A DNA stretch of 64,000 nucleotides from a virus, in IMG/VR virus record IMGVR_UViG_3300024239_000015, positions 124,001 through 188,000 of that record. One strand, given 5' to 3'. Each line of letters starts with the position of its first letter. The stretch's first letter is position 1. The position numbers and the translations under genes are program-made. The notes beneath the pieces were generated by a model. That model was not told the origin of the DNA, searched no databases, and saw only the letters and a program-made list of their open reading frames with translations. Positions 7,040 to 16,943 of this stretch are shown piece by piece.

Positions 7040-8257
7040 TTATTTTGCTCTTACGTAATCAACGAAGCTACCGGAAGATGTCGCGCTTGGTGTTCCCGCC
7101 AGAAAACCTCCAATTGTATTTCCCACAAACACTCTCTGTGACGTCAATACCGTCGGCATCGAATGATCGACTTCCACGTAGTTCACAAAATCCGTTGTCG
7201 TGTAAAAACGCCCCTCCTCGCCGTTGGTCCAGTGTTTGTTGTCGAAGAAACCTGCGTAAGACAAGAAATACGTTTTGTTGGCCCCGAGCGGAAAATCGGT
7301 CATAGTAGCACCAGAGTTATTACTATAATAAAATCCTCTATTGCCAGCCGCATCGGAGTAAGGCACTATATTTCTAAAAGACCCACCACCAGGAAGTAGA
7401 TGAAACGAGAAAGTCCTAGGTAAACTCAACCCACTCGTGTCCACAACCGCACCTAACGTAAAACTAAACGTAGAGTCGTTGGCATAAAGCAAACGGAACG
7501 CGGTACCTCCACTAAAACGCGCCATAACGACGTAGTTGGTACCGTCCCAAACAATTCCGTAGGGCCACCAGTTAGACGAGGTGTTCACGTCTACGGTGAC
7601 TCTAGTCGGACTTGTGTTGGTCAGGTTGTTGGCTTTCTCGATGGCGAATCTGGAATGTGTGCCCGTGTCCGATCTACTTTTGCGGAGCACCGCAAAGTTA
7701 TTAGGGCTGGCAGCATACCAATCAGGCCAACCGTGCGTCCCATCCGCCACAGACGACGACGCGATGGTCCACGCGACACCGTCCGTGCTATGCCCAAAAA
7801 TCCAGGTATGGTCGTTTTGGGAAGCTAAATAAATCACTCTGTTGAATCCGGGATGCCAAAACCCTACGTTTAAAGAGCCGTTGGTGATTATAGTTCCAAT
7901 GTTATTCAAAAAGAAAGACCACCCCACCCCACCATCGTCACTGACCACGGTACCTTTAGGACCACCACTCGCGCTCTGAACTGGAATTACAATCCTGCCA
8001 GTGGATGGTATCTGACACGGAGTTGCGATTCCCAAAACGTTACCATAAAGAGTAGGTAATACAGAACTCGTACTTAAGTTTAGTCTTCCAAAACGCCAGA
8101 ACGTCGTATCGATCAGATTTTGGTCCGATAGTACAGTACCCGTACGCACATACACTTTTGTACCGTCGATGTGCACGTGAGGCGTTCGTTCATAGAAGGT
8201 CGTCTTGGCCCCAACAGCTACATCACCACCACCGAAAAATCTCGCTAAATTACCCAT
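7040..8257 (-). CDS. Beta-propeller (BNR/Asp-box) tail fibre protein
   Basis: 405-aa virion-type protein paralogous to the gene at 19208-20482. Several Asp-box-like repeats are visible (SDDGGVGWSFF, STDGVAWT, YYSNNSGAT), as in sialidase-type six-bladed propellers, but no complete sialidase active site is evident, so sugar binding rather than cleavage is the safer guess. The N-terminal motif IDTTFWRFGRL and C-terminal SGSFVDYVRAK also occur in the paralogue (YDTTYWTPGKL, SGQYDYVRIK). Probably a receptor-binding tip placed at the end of the fibre operon. Confidence 0.7.
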   Translation of the reverse strand: MGNLARFFGGGDVAVGAKTTFYERTPHVHIDGTKVYVRTGTVLSDQNLIDTTFWRFGRLNLSTSSVLPTLYGNVLGIATPCQIPSTGRIVIPVQSASGGPKGTVVSDDGGVGWSFFLNNIGTIITNGSLNVGFWHPGFNRVIYLASQNDHTWIFGHSTDGVAWTIASSSVADGTHGWPDWYAASPNNFAVLRKSRSDTGTHSRFAIEKANNLTNTSPTRVTVDVNTSSNWWPYGIVWDGTNYVVMARFSGGTAFRLLYANDSTFSFTLGAVVDTSGLSLPRTFSFHLLPGGGSFRNIVPYSDAAGNRGFYYSNNSGATMTDFPLGANKTYFLSYAGFFDNKHWTNGEEGRFYTTTDFVNYVEVDHSMPTVLTSQRVFVGNTIGGFLAGTPSATSSGSFVDYVRAK

Positions 8258-8272
8258 TGGGGTAGTCTCCTT

Positions 8273-8608
8273 TTATTTACGGAATGTAAAGGTTGTGGTA
8301 TCGAGCGAGTATTTACTCAACTCTACTTTTAATGCGTCTTCCCAGCCAGTCCCTGGCGTAGGCTCTTTGACCCCAAAATACGCCTGAAGAAACTCCGTAG
8401 CTTCTGGAATAACCTTTTCAGCCACATACCTTGCTGCACTCCCACCGTAGTTATTCGTAATGGCAGCTTGCGCGTCGTTACTAACCGCGATTGCTTCCTC
8501 GTTCTGTCCCGACTGCGGGTTGTATAACGCGACCCAAAAGTCATTATCCATTCCTAATTGAAACTGGATAATGAAGCGATCATACGTCGCTACGTCTATT
8601 TTAAACAT
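8273..8608 (-). CDS. Small fibre-operon protein (paralogue of 8619-9005)
   Basis: 111 aa. Its C-terminal half aligns by eye with the neighbouring 128-aa protein: Y-x-G near the middle, a helix, then a G-x-x-x-P-x-P/YPTG-x-x-E segment and a final L-x-x-Y-x-S motif. The pair lies between the long fibre and the beta-propeller, where fibre-assembly chaperones or small tip proteins are usual. Function not established. Confidence 0.65.
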   Translation of the reverse strand: MFKIDVATYDRFIIQFQLGMDNDFWVALYNPQSGQNEEAIAVSNDAQAAITNNYGGSAARYVAEKVIPEATEFLQAYFGVKEPTPGTGWEDALKVELSKYSLDTTTFTFRK

Positions 8609-8618
8609 ACCCTACCCC

Positions 8619-9005
8619 TTACGGAAGTAATTTAAAACCTTGTGCAGCATCGTCTGAAAAGCCGTAACGAAAAAGCCACAGTAACTGTTCCAATACCCCC
8701 GTTGGGTACTCTGGAAGCGTTCCACCTGTTGCTTTTAAAAGCTTCTCATTCCCTACACGGATGAAGTCGTCTAAGAACGCTTTGGTATTCCCGTCATAAC
8801 GCTGAGTGATTTCAGCTTCCACGTAGTCTATCGCGTGTACTAGCTCAAAGTCACTTGACGCACTGCTAGGACCACCAGCAGTGATTTGTTTTACCATCAC
8901 CACCCCCGCAGGGATGTCAGGCGAGCCTGCATTCACACCCACAGCACACACGTACCCATTGACGACACGTATCGTGTCTTCTGGGGTAGGTAAATACCCT
9001 TTCAT
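8619..9005 (-). CDS. Small fibre-operon protein (paralogue of 8273-8608)
   Basis: 128 aa from ATG at 9005 (MKGYLPTPEDTIRV), chosen because AAGGAG lies six bases upstream; the frame opens two codons earlier. It follows the giant fibre gene immediately. The C-terminal segment YDGNTKAFLDDFIRVGNEKLL...PEYPTGVLEQLL resembles the downstream 111-aa protein. Possible fibre chaperone or tip component; inference from position only. Confidence 0.65.
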   Translation of the reverse strand: MKGYLPTPEDTIRVVNGYVCAVGVNAGSPDIPAGVVMVKQITAGGPSSASSDFELVHAIDYVEAEITQRYDGNTKAFLDDFIRVGNEKLLKATGGTLPEYPTGVLEQLLWLFRYGFSDDAAQGFKLLP

Positions 9006-9031
9006 ACACACTCCTTAAGAATCAGTAAGTC

Positions 9032-9053
9032 GAGTGGGAGTCTCCCCCCACTC
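9032..9053 (-). terminator. Weak terminator hairpin after giant fibre
   Basis: GAGTGGG / CCCACTC stem with an imperfect G/C-rich interior, between the fibre stop and the next gene. No T-run follows, so read-through into the small downstream genes is likely. Confidence 0.4.
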
Positions 9054-9057
9054 TAGG

Positions 9058-12000
9058 TTATAACTGCACCACCCAATCCGTACCATCACGAATCACACGC
9101 AGCTCCCCGTTCACACTTTCGAACCATGGGTTGCTATCGGTGGTTCCATCTGGTAAGTAGAAGGTTCCACTGGTGGTTGTAAAAGTCACACGATTGGCGG
9201 TAAACGGTTTATACACCACGACATGGTCTTGGTCGATGAACGTGTTGTCCAACACGATCGACACGTTCCCTAACCGCGTATCTGCGTAGAGTTTTCCTTC
9301 TCCAGCGACCCGAGTGAGGTTGCGTGTACCGGCTGTTGCTTTCGTGTACGTAGCGACTGTCGGCGTAGACGCTTCTGACGGTTGTAATACCCCGCCTACA
9401 AACATCCATCCCGTGGTCCCTCCCACAAACACCAACCGACTGGTAGTCCCACTTTGGTTGACGTCGACGTCTTCCACTAACCCCATGATCGACTGTCCGT
9501 TTCTCTTCAGTACGAGTTTGTTTAAACCAAACTTACTCGCAGCGTCGTAGAAACTGACGGTGTCATTTACAGCTGGTGTGGCGGGTAACGTTAACTCCAC
9601 GATGCCCGCAGTGGTGTCTACGCCGTACACCGTCTTACTGACAGCTGTCGTATTCGCAGAGATCAACTGGAACGTTTCCCCCCCAGCGGCGTCTCCTCCC
9701 AACGCAGCAAGAGAAATCTCTTGTTCTACGGTGAGATACCCGGAGCCCAAGGCAGCGGCAGTTGCGATACCTACCGACGCTACGTTGTTGTAATCGACAA
9801 TCTCAACAAAAAGCGACATGTTTGTCATCGCTTCGGTGGCGTGTACGTCGATGTACGCGAAGTTACCTGTGTAGCTTGGATGGTAGACGATTCGGATTTT
9901 ATCAAACACAGCCCCGGAATAGTTACCGTAGTCCAACAACTTCACTTGTGGGTTTTGTCCGAAATAACACGAGTATTGTACACGTACAACGCCATGATCT
10001 CCCGATACACTCCAACGTAAGTTTAGTATGCCGTCAAATCGGTTAATCCCAGAACTGGAAGAAACAAGCCGGTACCACCCATTGACTACCGTATTAACCG
10101 TAGCGCTGCTGGTTCTAAGTGCCCTTGAACTTAAGTCATACGCTTGTTTGACGGCTGTAGCAGATGCCGACAACGTAGAGCTGGTTGTAGAAACACTGTC
10201 CGATAACTGGGAGATACCCGCGACACTGGTGGTGGCGACGGGTAGTCTCGCTACCGGTACCGTACCAGTATTTAAGTTACTGGCGTTGGTGTAATACGAG
10301 CCTTCTTGGTCGTCCAGTAGGTCGACGTTTAAGTTGGCTACTTTGGTCGTAGACGCAACGATCAACGGCGCGGTGCCTGTAGCGATTTCGGAGATCAACA
10401 CATTCGCACTGATACGCTCAAAGAACTCACGTGCAGACCCACGCACTGCAGTGTAGATCGTGCCTGTAGACGTGCCTACAGCAAGCCCCGTCCCGTAGGT
10501 GATGGTGTGACTTCCATTAGAAGCAATCATCTCCGATTCAACATGGTAAACACGATGCCAAGCGTCATTCCAGACCTGGATTTCGTGTTGACCTTGTCCG
10601 GTTTGTACTACTCGTATTTGACTTCCGGGACCAAACACATTTGCGTTGTCTGGTACGTTCAGCGTTGTTCCGCTCGCGCGTACTAAACTTACAGTGTAAT
10701 AGCTGGTCTTCAGAAATTCCGATGCTGTCTGTGAACCAAAATTGTTTTGCGGGTCGACTAACTTAAATCGCCACGCGACAGCACTATAAGCACTATTGGC
10801 TAGAGTAACTGTAACCAGAGTTCTCCATGTTTGTTCCGCACCCCACGCTGGCGACCATGCATATTTGGCAAAAGATAAATTCCCGTAACGCAACCCAGCC
10901 GCCAGCACTTTCATCCCAGTTAAGGTTTGAGTACTAGTGATGTCTACCGCATCCGTCAGTCCGTAGCCCACCACCGTAGTGGGATTCGTACCTGCTGTAA
11001 CCCGCCCTTTCGCGTCCACTGTGACACTGCGATACGTACCCGCAGTCACTCCACTGTTTGCAAGCGTAAGCGCACCTGTGGCGTTCGCAGACCCGTTAAA
11101 CGACGCCGACCACGTACCATCTCCTGTAATAGCGATGGTTCGTGTGTTTGTCAACGTTAACGCACTGTTTACATTCAAAGCGATGGCGTCATTGTCTAAT
11201 AACCGAACTCGTTTATCAACAATAACCAGTCCGGTTAAATCACCGGCGGCGAAGTTAGGTTGGTCGCTGTATAACGTGTAACTAGCAACGCCTGCAGAGT
11301 CGGTGTGTATGACAACAGCAGTCAGTTGGGCGTACGTGGTATCCCAACGCATGTAGAAATCCACAACAGTAGGGCCTGCATTAGAAACAACCACATACCC
11401 TAACGTAAAGTGAGGGCTTTCATCCCCCACGATTTGTGCGGTAACAAATGGGTTAGAACCAAAAGCGGCCTGTTGTTTCACCCGTAACGTAATTTCACAC
11501 GCCCGTAAAATACCATCCCCAGATCCGACAGAGGTCCCTTCCAACAAAACAATCATTTCGCTGTATAGGTTCGTTATCGTCATCGTGGAGATTTTCGTCC
11601 AACGTCCGCTGAGCGTACCACCGGAATTCGTTGTACTGATACGGCGTTGTAACTGACTCGCTGTGGCTGCGTTCCCTGTGGTATTTTGGTTGAGTGTAGG
11701 AATGTCTGCCGCTACTAACGTCGTACCACCTGTCACACGTCCTTTCGCGTCTACAGTCACTTTCGTGTACGTACCCGCGGTGACTCCTGAGTTCGCCAAG
11801 GTTGCAGTGCCAGACACGTTTGCAGAACCATCGAAGTTCACCGTCCAGCTGACGTCACCCGTGGAGGTGATGCTTCTGACGGTTTGTAGCTTCACTGCAG
11901 TATCTGCGGTACCCGCTGCGGGGTTGACCCACACGTACGCACTACCCGACCATCTGTACAGCCGGCCTGTGTCTATCGCGAGATACAGTTTACTGGTTTC

Positions 12001-15000
12001 TCCAGTGACTGGGAAGGACGCGAGTGTAGCGTACTCCAACACGTCGTCCACGTAACTCGGTAATTGCGCTGCAGGTACTTTACCATCCGCACCTAACGTC
12101 GCTACGCCGTTCACGGCTCCTTTTTCACTCAATGGTATTTTTGTCAGTGAGGAATCGTAGGCCGCTTTGACAGCCGAAGCTGTTGCAGCCTCAGTGGTAC
12201 TGGTGGAGGTCACGGTGTTGTTTAATTGCACCACACCCGTCTGTGCTGTCGACGCGCTACGAATGGTTTGGGTGCTTGCTGAGGTAATCCGACCTTTTGC
12301 GTCTACTACAATGACCGGTACGCCAATCGTACTACCATACGTCGCTGCTGTTACACCGGAGTTACTGAGCGTAAGTGCGCTAGTCACGTTACCGCTACCA
12401 TCAAACAACACACTCCACGTACCGTCACCAGTAATAGAGATCGTCCGTGCTGTGGCCAGTTTAGTCGCTGTGCCGGTATTGATGGAGTCGAGCGTGGTAT
12501 TCACCCAGCCGGTTCCGCTGCGTGTCAGCACTTGCCCGTCTATCGGAGACGTCACCGTCACGTTCGACAGTGAGTCCAACGTGTGGTTGTGCGTAGACGA
12601 CGCAGCATCGGTAATCCCGTATCCCGCTAAGGTGGTGGGCTTGCCTGTGGTGATCTTCGACCAGTCTAATGCAGGAATGTCTGCCGCTACTAACGTCGTA
12701 CCACCTGTCACACGACCGTAGTTATCTACAGTGACTTTCGGGTACGTACCGGAGGTTATCTTTAAGTAGAAGTTGGCTTGGTAGGTGCTGTAACCAGCTG
12801 GGATAGACCCTAACGTTCCGACTGGAGTCAACGACCATCCTAACATACTACTGGACTGGACGTCCATTTGAATTGCAGTATGCGTACCCGACGCTCGTAG
12901 TTCTACAAACGCATAGTTTCCAGCATAGGTCGTGTGGTACACAACACGTACTGCATCAAATCCACCTGAACCAAAACGACTGAAATCCTTCTGGATCGCT
13001 GTGGGTTCTAGCCCATAGTAGATCGATGAGTCAAAACGCACAGAACCGTGATGGGAACTGATAGACCACCGCACCCAGAACTCTCCCGTGCAGCGATCCA
13101 CACCCACCGGCGATGAAGCGACACGATACCACGTACCCGACGTTGTGTTTAACGTCCCACTAGTTCTTGCTGCGTGAGGAGTGGTGTCACGCAACACTTT
13201 CCCTTGGTTTGCAGTTAATGCTAAGGTGGTGCTGGTGCTGGTTAAGTTGTCATTGAGTTGTACTAAACCCGTTTGCGATGTAGTTCCAAGACGGACTGAG
13301 TTGTGAGCGATGGATGTCACCCGCCCTTTGGCATCTACGGTGACAGTAGGTATAGTTACGTTGTTACCAAACGTACCCGCCGTCACGCCACTGTTCGCTA
13401 ACGTAAACGCCGCACTGACGTTTGCAGAGCCGTTAAAGTCCACAGTCCACGTACCGTCACCGGTCGTGGAGATCGTTCTTGAAGTCTGTAACGTCGTTGC
13501 AGTCCCAGCATTCCCTGTAACAGAGATACCCCAGGTTCCTACAGCGTTGCTCCCATCCAGTAACGCACCATCAGAAATTCCGTATCCAGCAAGTGTCGAT
13601 GGTTTACCTGTGGTAATCTTCGACCAATCTAAACTAGGAATATCCGCTGCTACTAAAGACGACCCGTTGGTGACTCGTCCTTTCGCATCTACGGTGACCT
13701 TCGGATAGGTGCCTGCAACCACACCAGAGTTACTGAGTGTAAGTGCTCCTGTGGAGTTCGCAGAACCGTCGTACGTCGTGGACCACGTCGCATCGCCTGT
13801 AATACTCAACGTACGCGCAGTCGCGAGTTTAGTCGCTGTGGATGCATTACCAGTCAGCGCACCTATAAAGGTAGGTGCTGTAATATTCCCCACAAACAGC
13901 ACATCTGGTCCAGTAACGAAGTACGAAAACACAACGTGTGCGACTCCATCGGCTCTACGGAAGAAACTCACCCGATCGGCAGCTTCCCCCGTCGCGAACG
14001 CTGGAGAAGCGTCACCGTTGTAGAACATACCACCACCGAACGTGGTCGATTGCCCGACGTAGACATATCCAGTTCCCTGGACGTCCCCGTGGGCCTCAAA
14101 GCCAGCTCGATGTGCATCGCCCGCTAAAGCGCGTACGACCGTATTTGCTGCACGGTTCGTTGCACCCACGTCGACATTTCCGTCGATTGTCCCGCCGGCT
14201 TTAGGAAAAGCTCCGATATCTGCTAAAGTAAACTCCACATCCGCAGAACCGTTGACTGATCTGGTTAGTAAACCAATGGTGATGTTTCTTGCGGTACCCC
14301 ACGTCAGTGTGGTGATATTCGCTGTACCATCAAACGACGTCCCGTTGATCGTCCGTGCGGTTTGTAACTTGACAGCGGCATCGGCTGTACCTGAGTTTTC
14401 ATTGATCCAGATATACACACTACCTGACCAACGATACTGCCGGTTGTCATCCAAAGCGACGTAGATCTTTCCAGTCTCACCTGTAGCTGGAAATGCGGCT
14501 AAGTTCGGATACTCAAGAATGTCATCCACGTAACTCGGCAATTGAGACGACGGCACCAACCCCTGGGCATCCAACGTGGCTACGCCGTTTGCTACCCCAC
14601 GTTGTGCGAGAGGAATCATCGTCGCAGCGTAGTCGTAAGTCACTTTCACTGCGTTGGTAGTTGCTGCCTCAGTGGTACTGGTAGAGGTCACGGTGTTGTT
14701 TAATTGCACCACACCCGTTTGACTCGTCGTCGCGCTACGGATTGTCGTGTTAGAAACAGCGGTGATTCTACCTTTCGCATCAACAGTCACTGTAGGAACA
14801 GCAATGCTGGTGCCGTAACTCCCTGCGGTAGCGCCAGAATTAGCCAAAGTGAACGCTAACCCTAAGTTGGCAGAACCGTTGAAACTTCCAGAGGCTGTGC
14901 CATCACCAGTAATAGAGATGGTCCGGGCTGTAGTCAGTGTTGCTGCACTACCAGAGATACTAATCGCCCACGTACCGGTAGCACTCGTACCGTCGTTCTT

Positions 15001-15993
15001 AGGCACGTCGGTAATTCCGTACCCGTCACGCGTCGTAGGTTTACCTGTAGTAATTTTACTCCAGTCTAGGTTAGGGATGTCCGTCGCACTTAACGTCGTG
15101 GCAGTAGTCACACGACCTTTCGCGTCTACTGTGACTTTCGTGTACGTCCCAGTGACTACGCCAGTGTTCACTAACGTGACAGGAATCGTGACGTTTGTCG
15201 TACCATTGAAAGAGATTCCACCGGTGGCGTCACCACCCACGGATAACGTCCGTGCGGTTTCTAAGCGGGTGGCTGTAAGTGCGTTACCCGACACAGACAT
15301 AGGCCATACGGAACCGTACTCTGTAGAGTTGGTTGCAAGTTCTAAACGCGCACTGGTCGGATTCCACCCAATCTTCACTGCAATCGCCGGACTCTGTCCT
15401 GCACCAGTACCTTGCTGTACTGGAATGAACCCTAAATTAGGTTCTTTAGAATCCAGAGCTGCTTGCAAACCCGTCACTGTAGAGATAGGTTGTTCACCGG
15501 TGTGGTTGGTACGGGACAATAAAAACGCATCCGTTTGGTTTTTCGTCGCTTCGGCGGCTATGCCGTCTAATTTCACGTAGTGTGACGTCGACATAAAACC
15601 CGCTTGAGCACCGGAAGCTAACGCGTGGGCGCTACCTCCTGCACCAAAGTGGCTATTCAGCTGAGCTTGTAGTTTACGAAACGCCTCAAAAACACTATCG
15701 GTGGCTGCAATAGCGGCTACGGTACCTGGGGTAAAACCAACCAGTACCGTGTCACGCACTCTCGCTTGCGTGAAGTAGAGGTTAGTCGCCCCTTCTGGTA
15801 CAGCGTCACTACTGACGACATCCGCAGAGTCTTCATACCCTACTCCTGGGACGTAGTTATACAACCGTCCGGTATCTATGGTTTTGTAGGTGTATTGCGT
15901 ACTGCCCGTGACGGGTAAGTCGGCAAACGTAGCGACCTCGACGATGTCGTTTAAGTACCCTGGTAAATTCGCGGTTATATTAATCGACGTCAT
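9058..15993 (-). CDS. Giant repetitive tail fibre (about 2311 aa)
   Basis: Very long fibre shaft built from tandem beta-repeats. The motif TVDAKGRVT (or a close variant) occurs eight times, each preceded by ...SGVTAGTY and often followed by ADIPxLDWSKITTGKPTTLAGYGITD. A second unit, DDVLEYATLASFPVTGET...YRWSGSAYVW, occurs twice internally and in a divergent form at the N-terminus. The C-terminus ends with a small domain LPDGTTDSNPWFE...DWVVQL, also found alone in the gene at 16944. Such repeats form trimeric triple-beta-helix shafts. Start is at 15993: the ATG overlaps the stop of the upstream adaptor gene and GGAG lies nine bases before it. No S74 chaperone domain seen. Confidence 0.85.
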   Translation of the reverse strand: MTSINITANLPGYLNDIVEVATFADLPVTGSTQYTYKTIDTGRLYNYVPGVGYEDSADVVSSDAVPEGATNLYFTQARVRDTVLVGFTPGTVAAIAATDSVFEAFRKLQAQLNSHFGAGGSAHALASGAQAGFMSTSHYVKLDGIAAEATKNQTDAFLLSRTNHTGEQPISTVTGLQAALDSKEPNLGFIPVQQGTGAGQSPAIAVKIGWNPTSARLELATNSTEYGSVWPMSVSGNALTATRLETARTLSVGGDATGGISFNGTTNVTIPVTLVNTGVVTGTYTKVTVDAKGRVTTATTLSATDIPNLDWSKITTGKPTTRDGYGITDVPKNDGTSATGTWAISISGSAATLTTARTISITGDGTASGSFNGSANLGLAFTLANSGATAGSYGTSIAVPTVTVDAKGRITAVSNTTIRSATTSQTGVVQLNNTVTSTSTTEAATTNAVKVTYDYAATMIPLAQRGVANGVATLDAQGLVPSSQLPSYVDDILEYPNLAAFPATGETGKIYVALDDNRQYRWSGSVYIWINENSGTADAAVKLQTARTINGTSFDGTANITTLTWGTARNITIGLLTRSVNGSADVEFTLADIGAFPKAGGTIDGNVDVGATNRAANTVVRALAGDAHRAGFEAHGDVQGTGYVYVGQSTTFGGGMFYNGDASPAFATGEAADRVSFFRRADGVAHVVFSYFVTGPDVLFVGNITAPTFIGALTGNASTATKLATARTLSITGDATWSTTYDGSANSTGALTLSNSGVVAGTYPKVTVDAKGRVTNGSSLVAADIPSLDWSKITTGKPSTLAGYGISDGALLDGSNAVGTWGISVTGNAGTATTLQTSRTISTTGDGTWTVDFNGSANVSAAFTLANSGVTAGTFGNNVTIPTVTVDAKGRVTSIAHNSVRLGTTSQTGLVQLNDNLTSTSTTLALTANQGKVLRDTTPHAARTSGTLNTTSGTWYRVASSPVGVDRCTGEFWVRWSISSHHGSVRFDSSIYYGLEPTAIQKDFSRFGSGGFDAVRVVYHTTYAGNYAFVELRASGTHTAIQMDVQSSSMLGWSLTPVGTLGSIPAGYSTYQANFYLKITSGTYPKVTVDNYGRVTGGTTLVAADIPALDWSKITTGKPTTLAGYGITDAASSTHNHTLDSLSNVTVTSPIDGQVLTRSGTGWVNTTLDSINTGTATKLATARTISITGDGTWSVLFDGSGNVTSALTLSNSGVTAATYGSTIGVPVIVVDAKGRITSASTQTIRSASTAQTGVVQLNNTVTSTSTTEAATASAVKAAYDSSLTKIPLSEKGAVNGVATLGADGKVPAAQLPSYVDDVLEYATLASFPVTGETSKLYLAIDTGRLYRWSGSAYVWVNPAAGTADTAVKLQTVRSITSTGDVSWTVNFDGSANVSGTATLANSGVTAGTYTKVTVDAKGRVTGGTTLVAADIPTLNQNTTGNAATASQLQRRISTTNSGGTLSGRWTKISTMTITNLYSEMIVLLEGTSVGSGDGILRACEITLRVKQQAAFGSNPFVTAQIVGDESPHFTLGYVVVSNAGPTVVDFYMRWDTTYAQLTAVVIHTDSAGVASYTLYSDQPNFAAGDLTGLVIVDKRVRLLDNDAIALNVNSALTLTNTRTIAITGDGTWSASFNGSANATGALTLANSGVTAGTYRSVTVDAKGRVTAGTNPTTVVGYGLTDAVDITSTQTLTGMKVLAAGLRYGNLSFAKYAWSPAWGAEQTWRTLVTVTLANSAYSAVAWRFKLVDPQNNFGSQTASEFLKTSYYTVSLVRASGTTLNVPDNANVFGPGSQIRVVQTGQGQHEIQVWNDAWHRVYHVESEMIASNGSHTITYGTGLAVGTSTGTIYTAVRGSAREFFERISANVLISEIATGTAPLIVASTTKVANLNVDLLDDQEGSYYTNASNLNTGTVPVARLPVATTSVAGISQLSDSVSTTSSTLSASATAVKQAYDLSSRALRTSSATVNTVVNGWYRLVSSSSGINRFDGILNLRWSVSGDHGVVRVQYSCYFGQNPQVKLLDYGNYSGAVFDKIRIVYHPSYTGNFAYIDVHATEAMTNMSLFVEIVDYNNVASVGIATAAALGSGYLTVEQEISLAALGGDAAGGETFQLISANTTAVSKTVYGVDTTAGIVELTLPATPAVNDTVSFYDAASKFGLNKLVLKRNGQSIMGLVEDVDVNQSGTTSRLVFVGGTTGWMFVGGVLQPSEASTPTVATYTKATAGTRNLTRVAGEGKLYADTRLGNVSIVLDNTFIDQDHVVVYKPFTANRVTFTTTSGTFYLPDGTTDSNPWFESVNGELRVIRDGTDWVVQL

Positions 15994-16865
15994 AACCGAG
16001 CTCTCCATGTAGTGTCATTTATTTTTATAAACCGAATGGTCATTACGTTGCTGTAGTTGACAGACGGTGCAGTTTGGTTGTTAAACAAGATCAGTTCGTT
16101 CGCTACGTCGTTTACTGTGATCACCGCAGTAAAGGTATCATCCGCTGTGTCTACTGTAACGATACTGCCGATAGGGACGGTATTTAGCAAAGGCAAGAAC
16201 ACGTTGACGTTGTTTGCTGTCACCATGTAGTTCCGTCCAGGGAGTGCAGAAAACACATCGGTGGAGACGAGAACCACTTTTGCGTTCTCAGTGAGTCGAT
16301 TGACTTCTTCTGTCAGGTACGCCACTTGCGCTTGCAATGCAGCAGAGATCTCTATTTTCTCTGCGATATCCAGTAGTGCGTCTCTGACGTCTTCCATGCC
16401 ATACAGCTCACTCGCGTGGTGTAGGTGTGGTGCTGGAGGAAACTGCACTGGCGCACCGACTAAGTCCACCCACGCCACAGGACGGTCGTCTAAGTTTAAT
16501 AACTGTAGGTACGCTGCAACGGTGTCGGGGTAGGTGACATACGACCCACCAGGCACTTGGTAGTCAAGTTCAACGTCGCCGTAGACGTCAGGATTTAAAA
16601 GCTGGATGATAAAGAAAGCAGCATGCCCTGAGCGTACTGTGATCTCAGAGTTCAGCTCCAAGAATCGATAGTCTTTGTTTCTTTCTAAAGGAGTGGGGTT
16701 TCCCACTTGCCGTAATTCAAAACCGTGTCCGTAGAACACGCCTTCACGTGGGACGATCGTCCTTTGCACGTACTGGGGGATGGTCCATTGTTCACCTGTA
16801 ATGCGATTGCTTAACGCCTCAGCAGTCAGGTCTAATGGGTACTTGTTTAACGCCGGTGTACTCAT
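15990..16865 (-). CDS. Tail fibre adaptor protein, paralogue C
   Basis: 291 aa, one of three paralogous proteins in this region (with 17294-18193 and 20495-21919). Shared features are an N-terminal YPLDLTAEALSNRITGE, a central LDYQVPGGSY, and the histidine motif PAPHLHHASELYGM (around residue 150), then a helical segment. The HxHH segment could bind a metal ion at a trimer axis, as histidine motifs do in T4-type fibres. The C-terminus is a small beta domain. It is translationally coupled to the giant fibre downstream, so it probably links that fibre to the tail. Confidence 0.7.
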   Translation of the reverse strand: MSTPALNKYPLDLTAEALSNRITGEQWTIPQYVQRTIVPREGVFYGHGFELRQVGNPTPLERNKDYRFLELNSEITVRSGHAAFFIIQLLNPDVYGDVELDYQVPGGSYVTYPDTVAAYLQLLNLDDRPVAWVDLVGAPVQFPPAPHLHHASELYGMEDVRDALLDIAEKIEISAALQAQVAYLTEEVNRLTENAKVVLVSTDVFSALPGRNYMVTANNVNVFLPLLNTVPIGSIVTVDTADDTFTAVITVNDVANELILFNNQTAPSVNYSNVMTIRFIKINDTTWRARL

Positions 16866-16882
16866 TGCTCACTCCGGTCCTC

Positions 16883-16928
16883 AAAAAAAGACGTGAATAA
16901 AAGGCGGAGTGGTATGACCCACTCCGCC
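16883..16928 (-). terminator. Rho-independent terminator
   Basis: 10-bp stem GGCGGAGTGG / CCACTCCGCC with loop TATGAC. On the minus strand it is followed by TTTTATT and, a little later, seven T. It closes the unit ending with the gene at 16944. Confidence 0.75.
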
Positions 16929-16943
16929 CACTGCTTTGGTGTT

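Noticed and set aside
12167-12721. Long plus-strand frames across the giant fibre (also 14849-15580, 11663-12055, 13310-13708)
   Set aside because: They repeat with the fibre repeats, are Val/Pro/Ser-rich without ribosome sites, and are mirror images of the repeat-coding strand.
11000-15300. Regular DNA repeats as a CRISPR array
   Set aside because: Repeats are in frame, diverged, over 100 bases long and encode the fibre shaft repeats.
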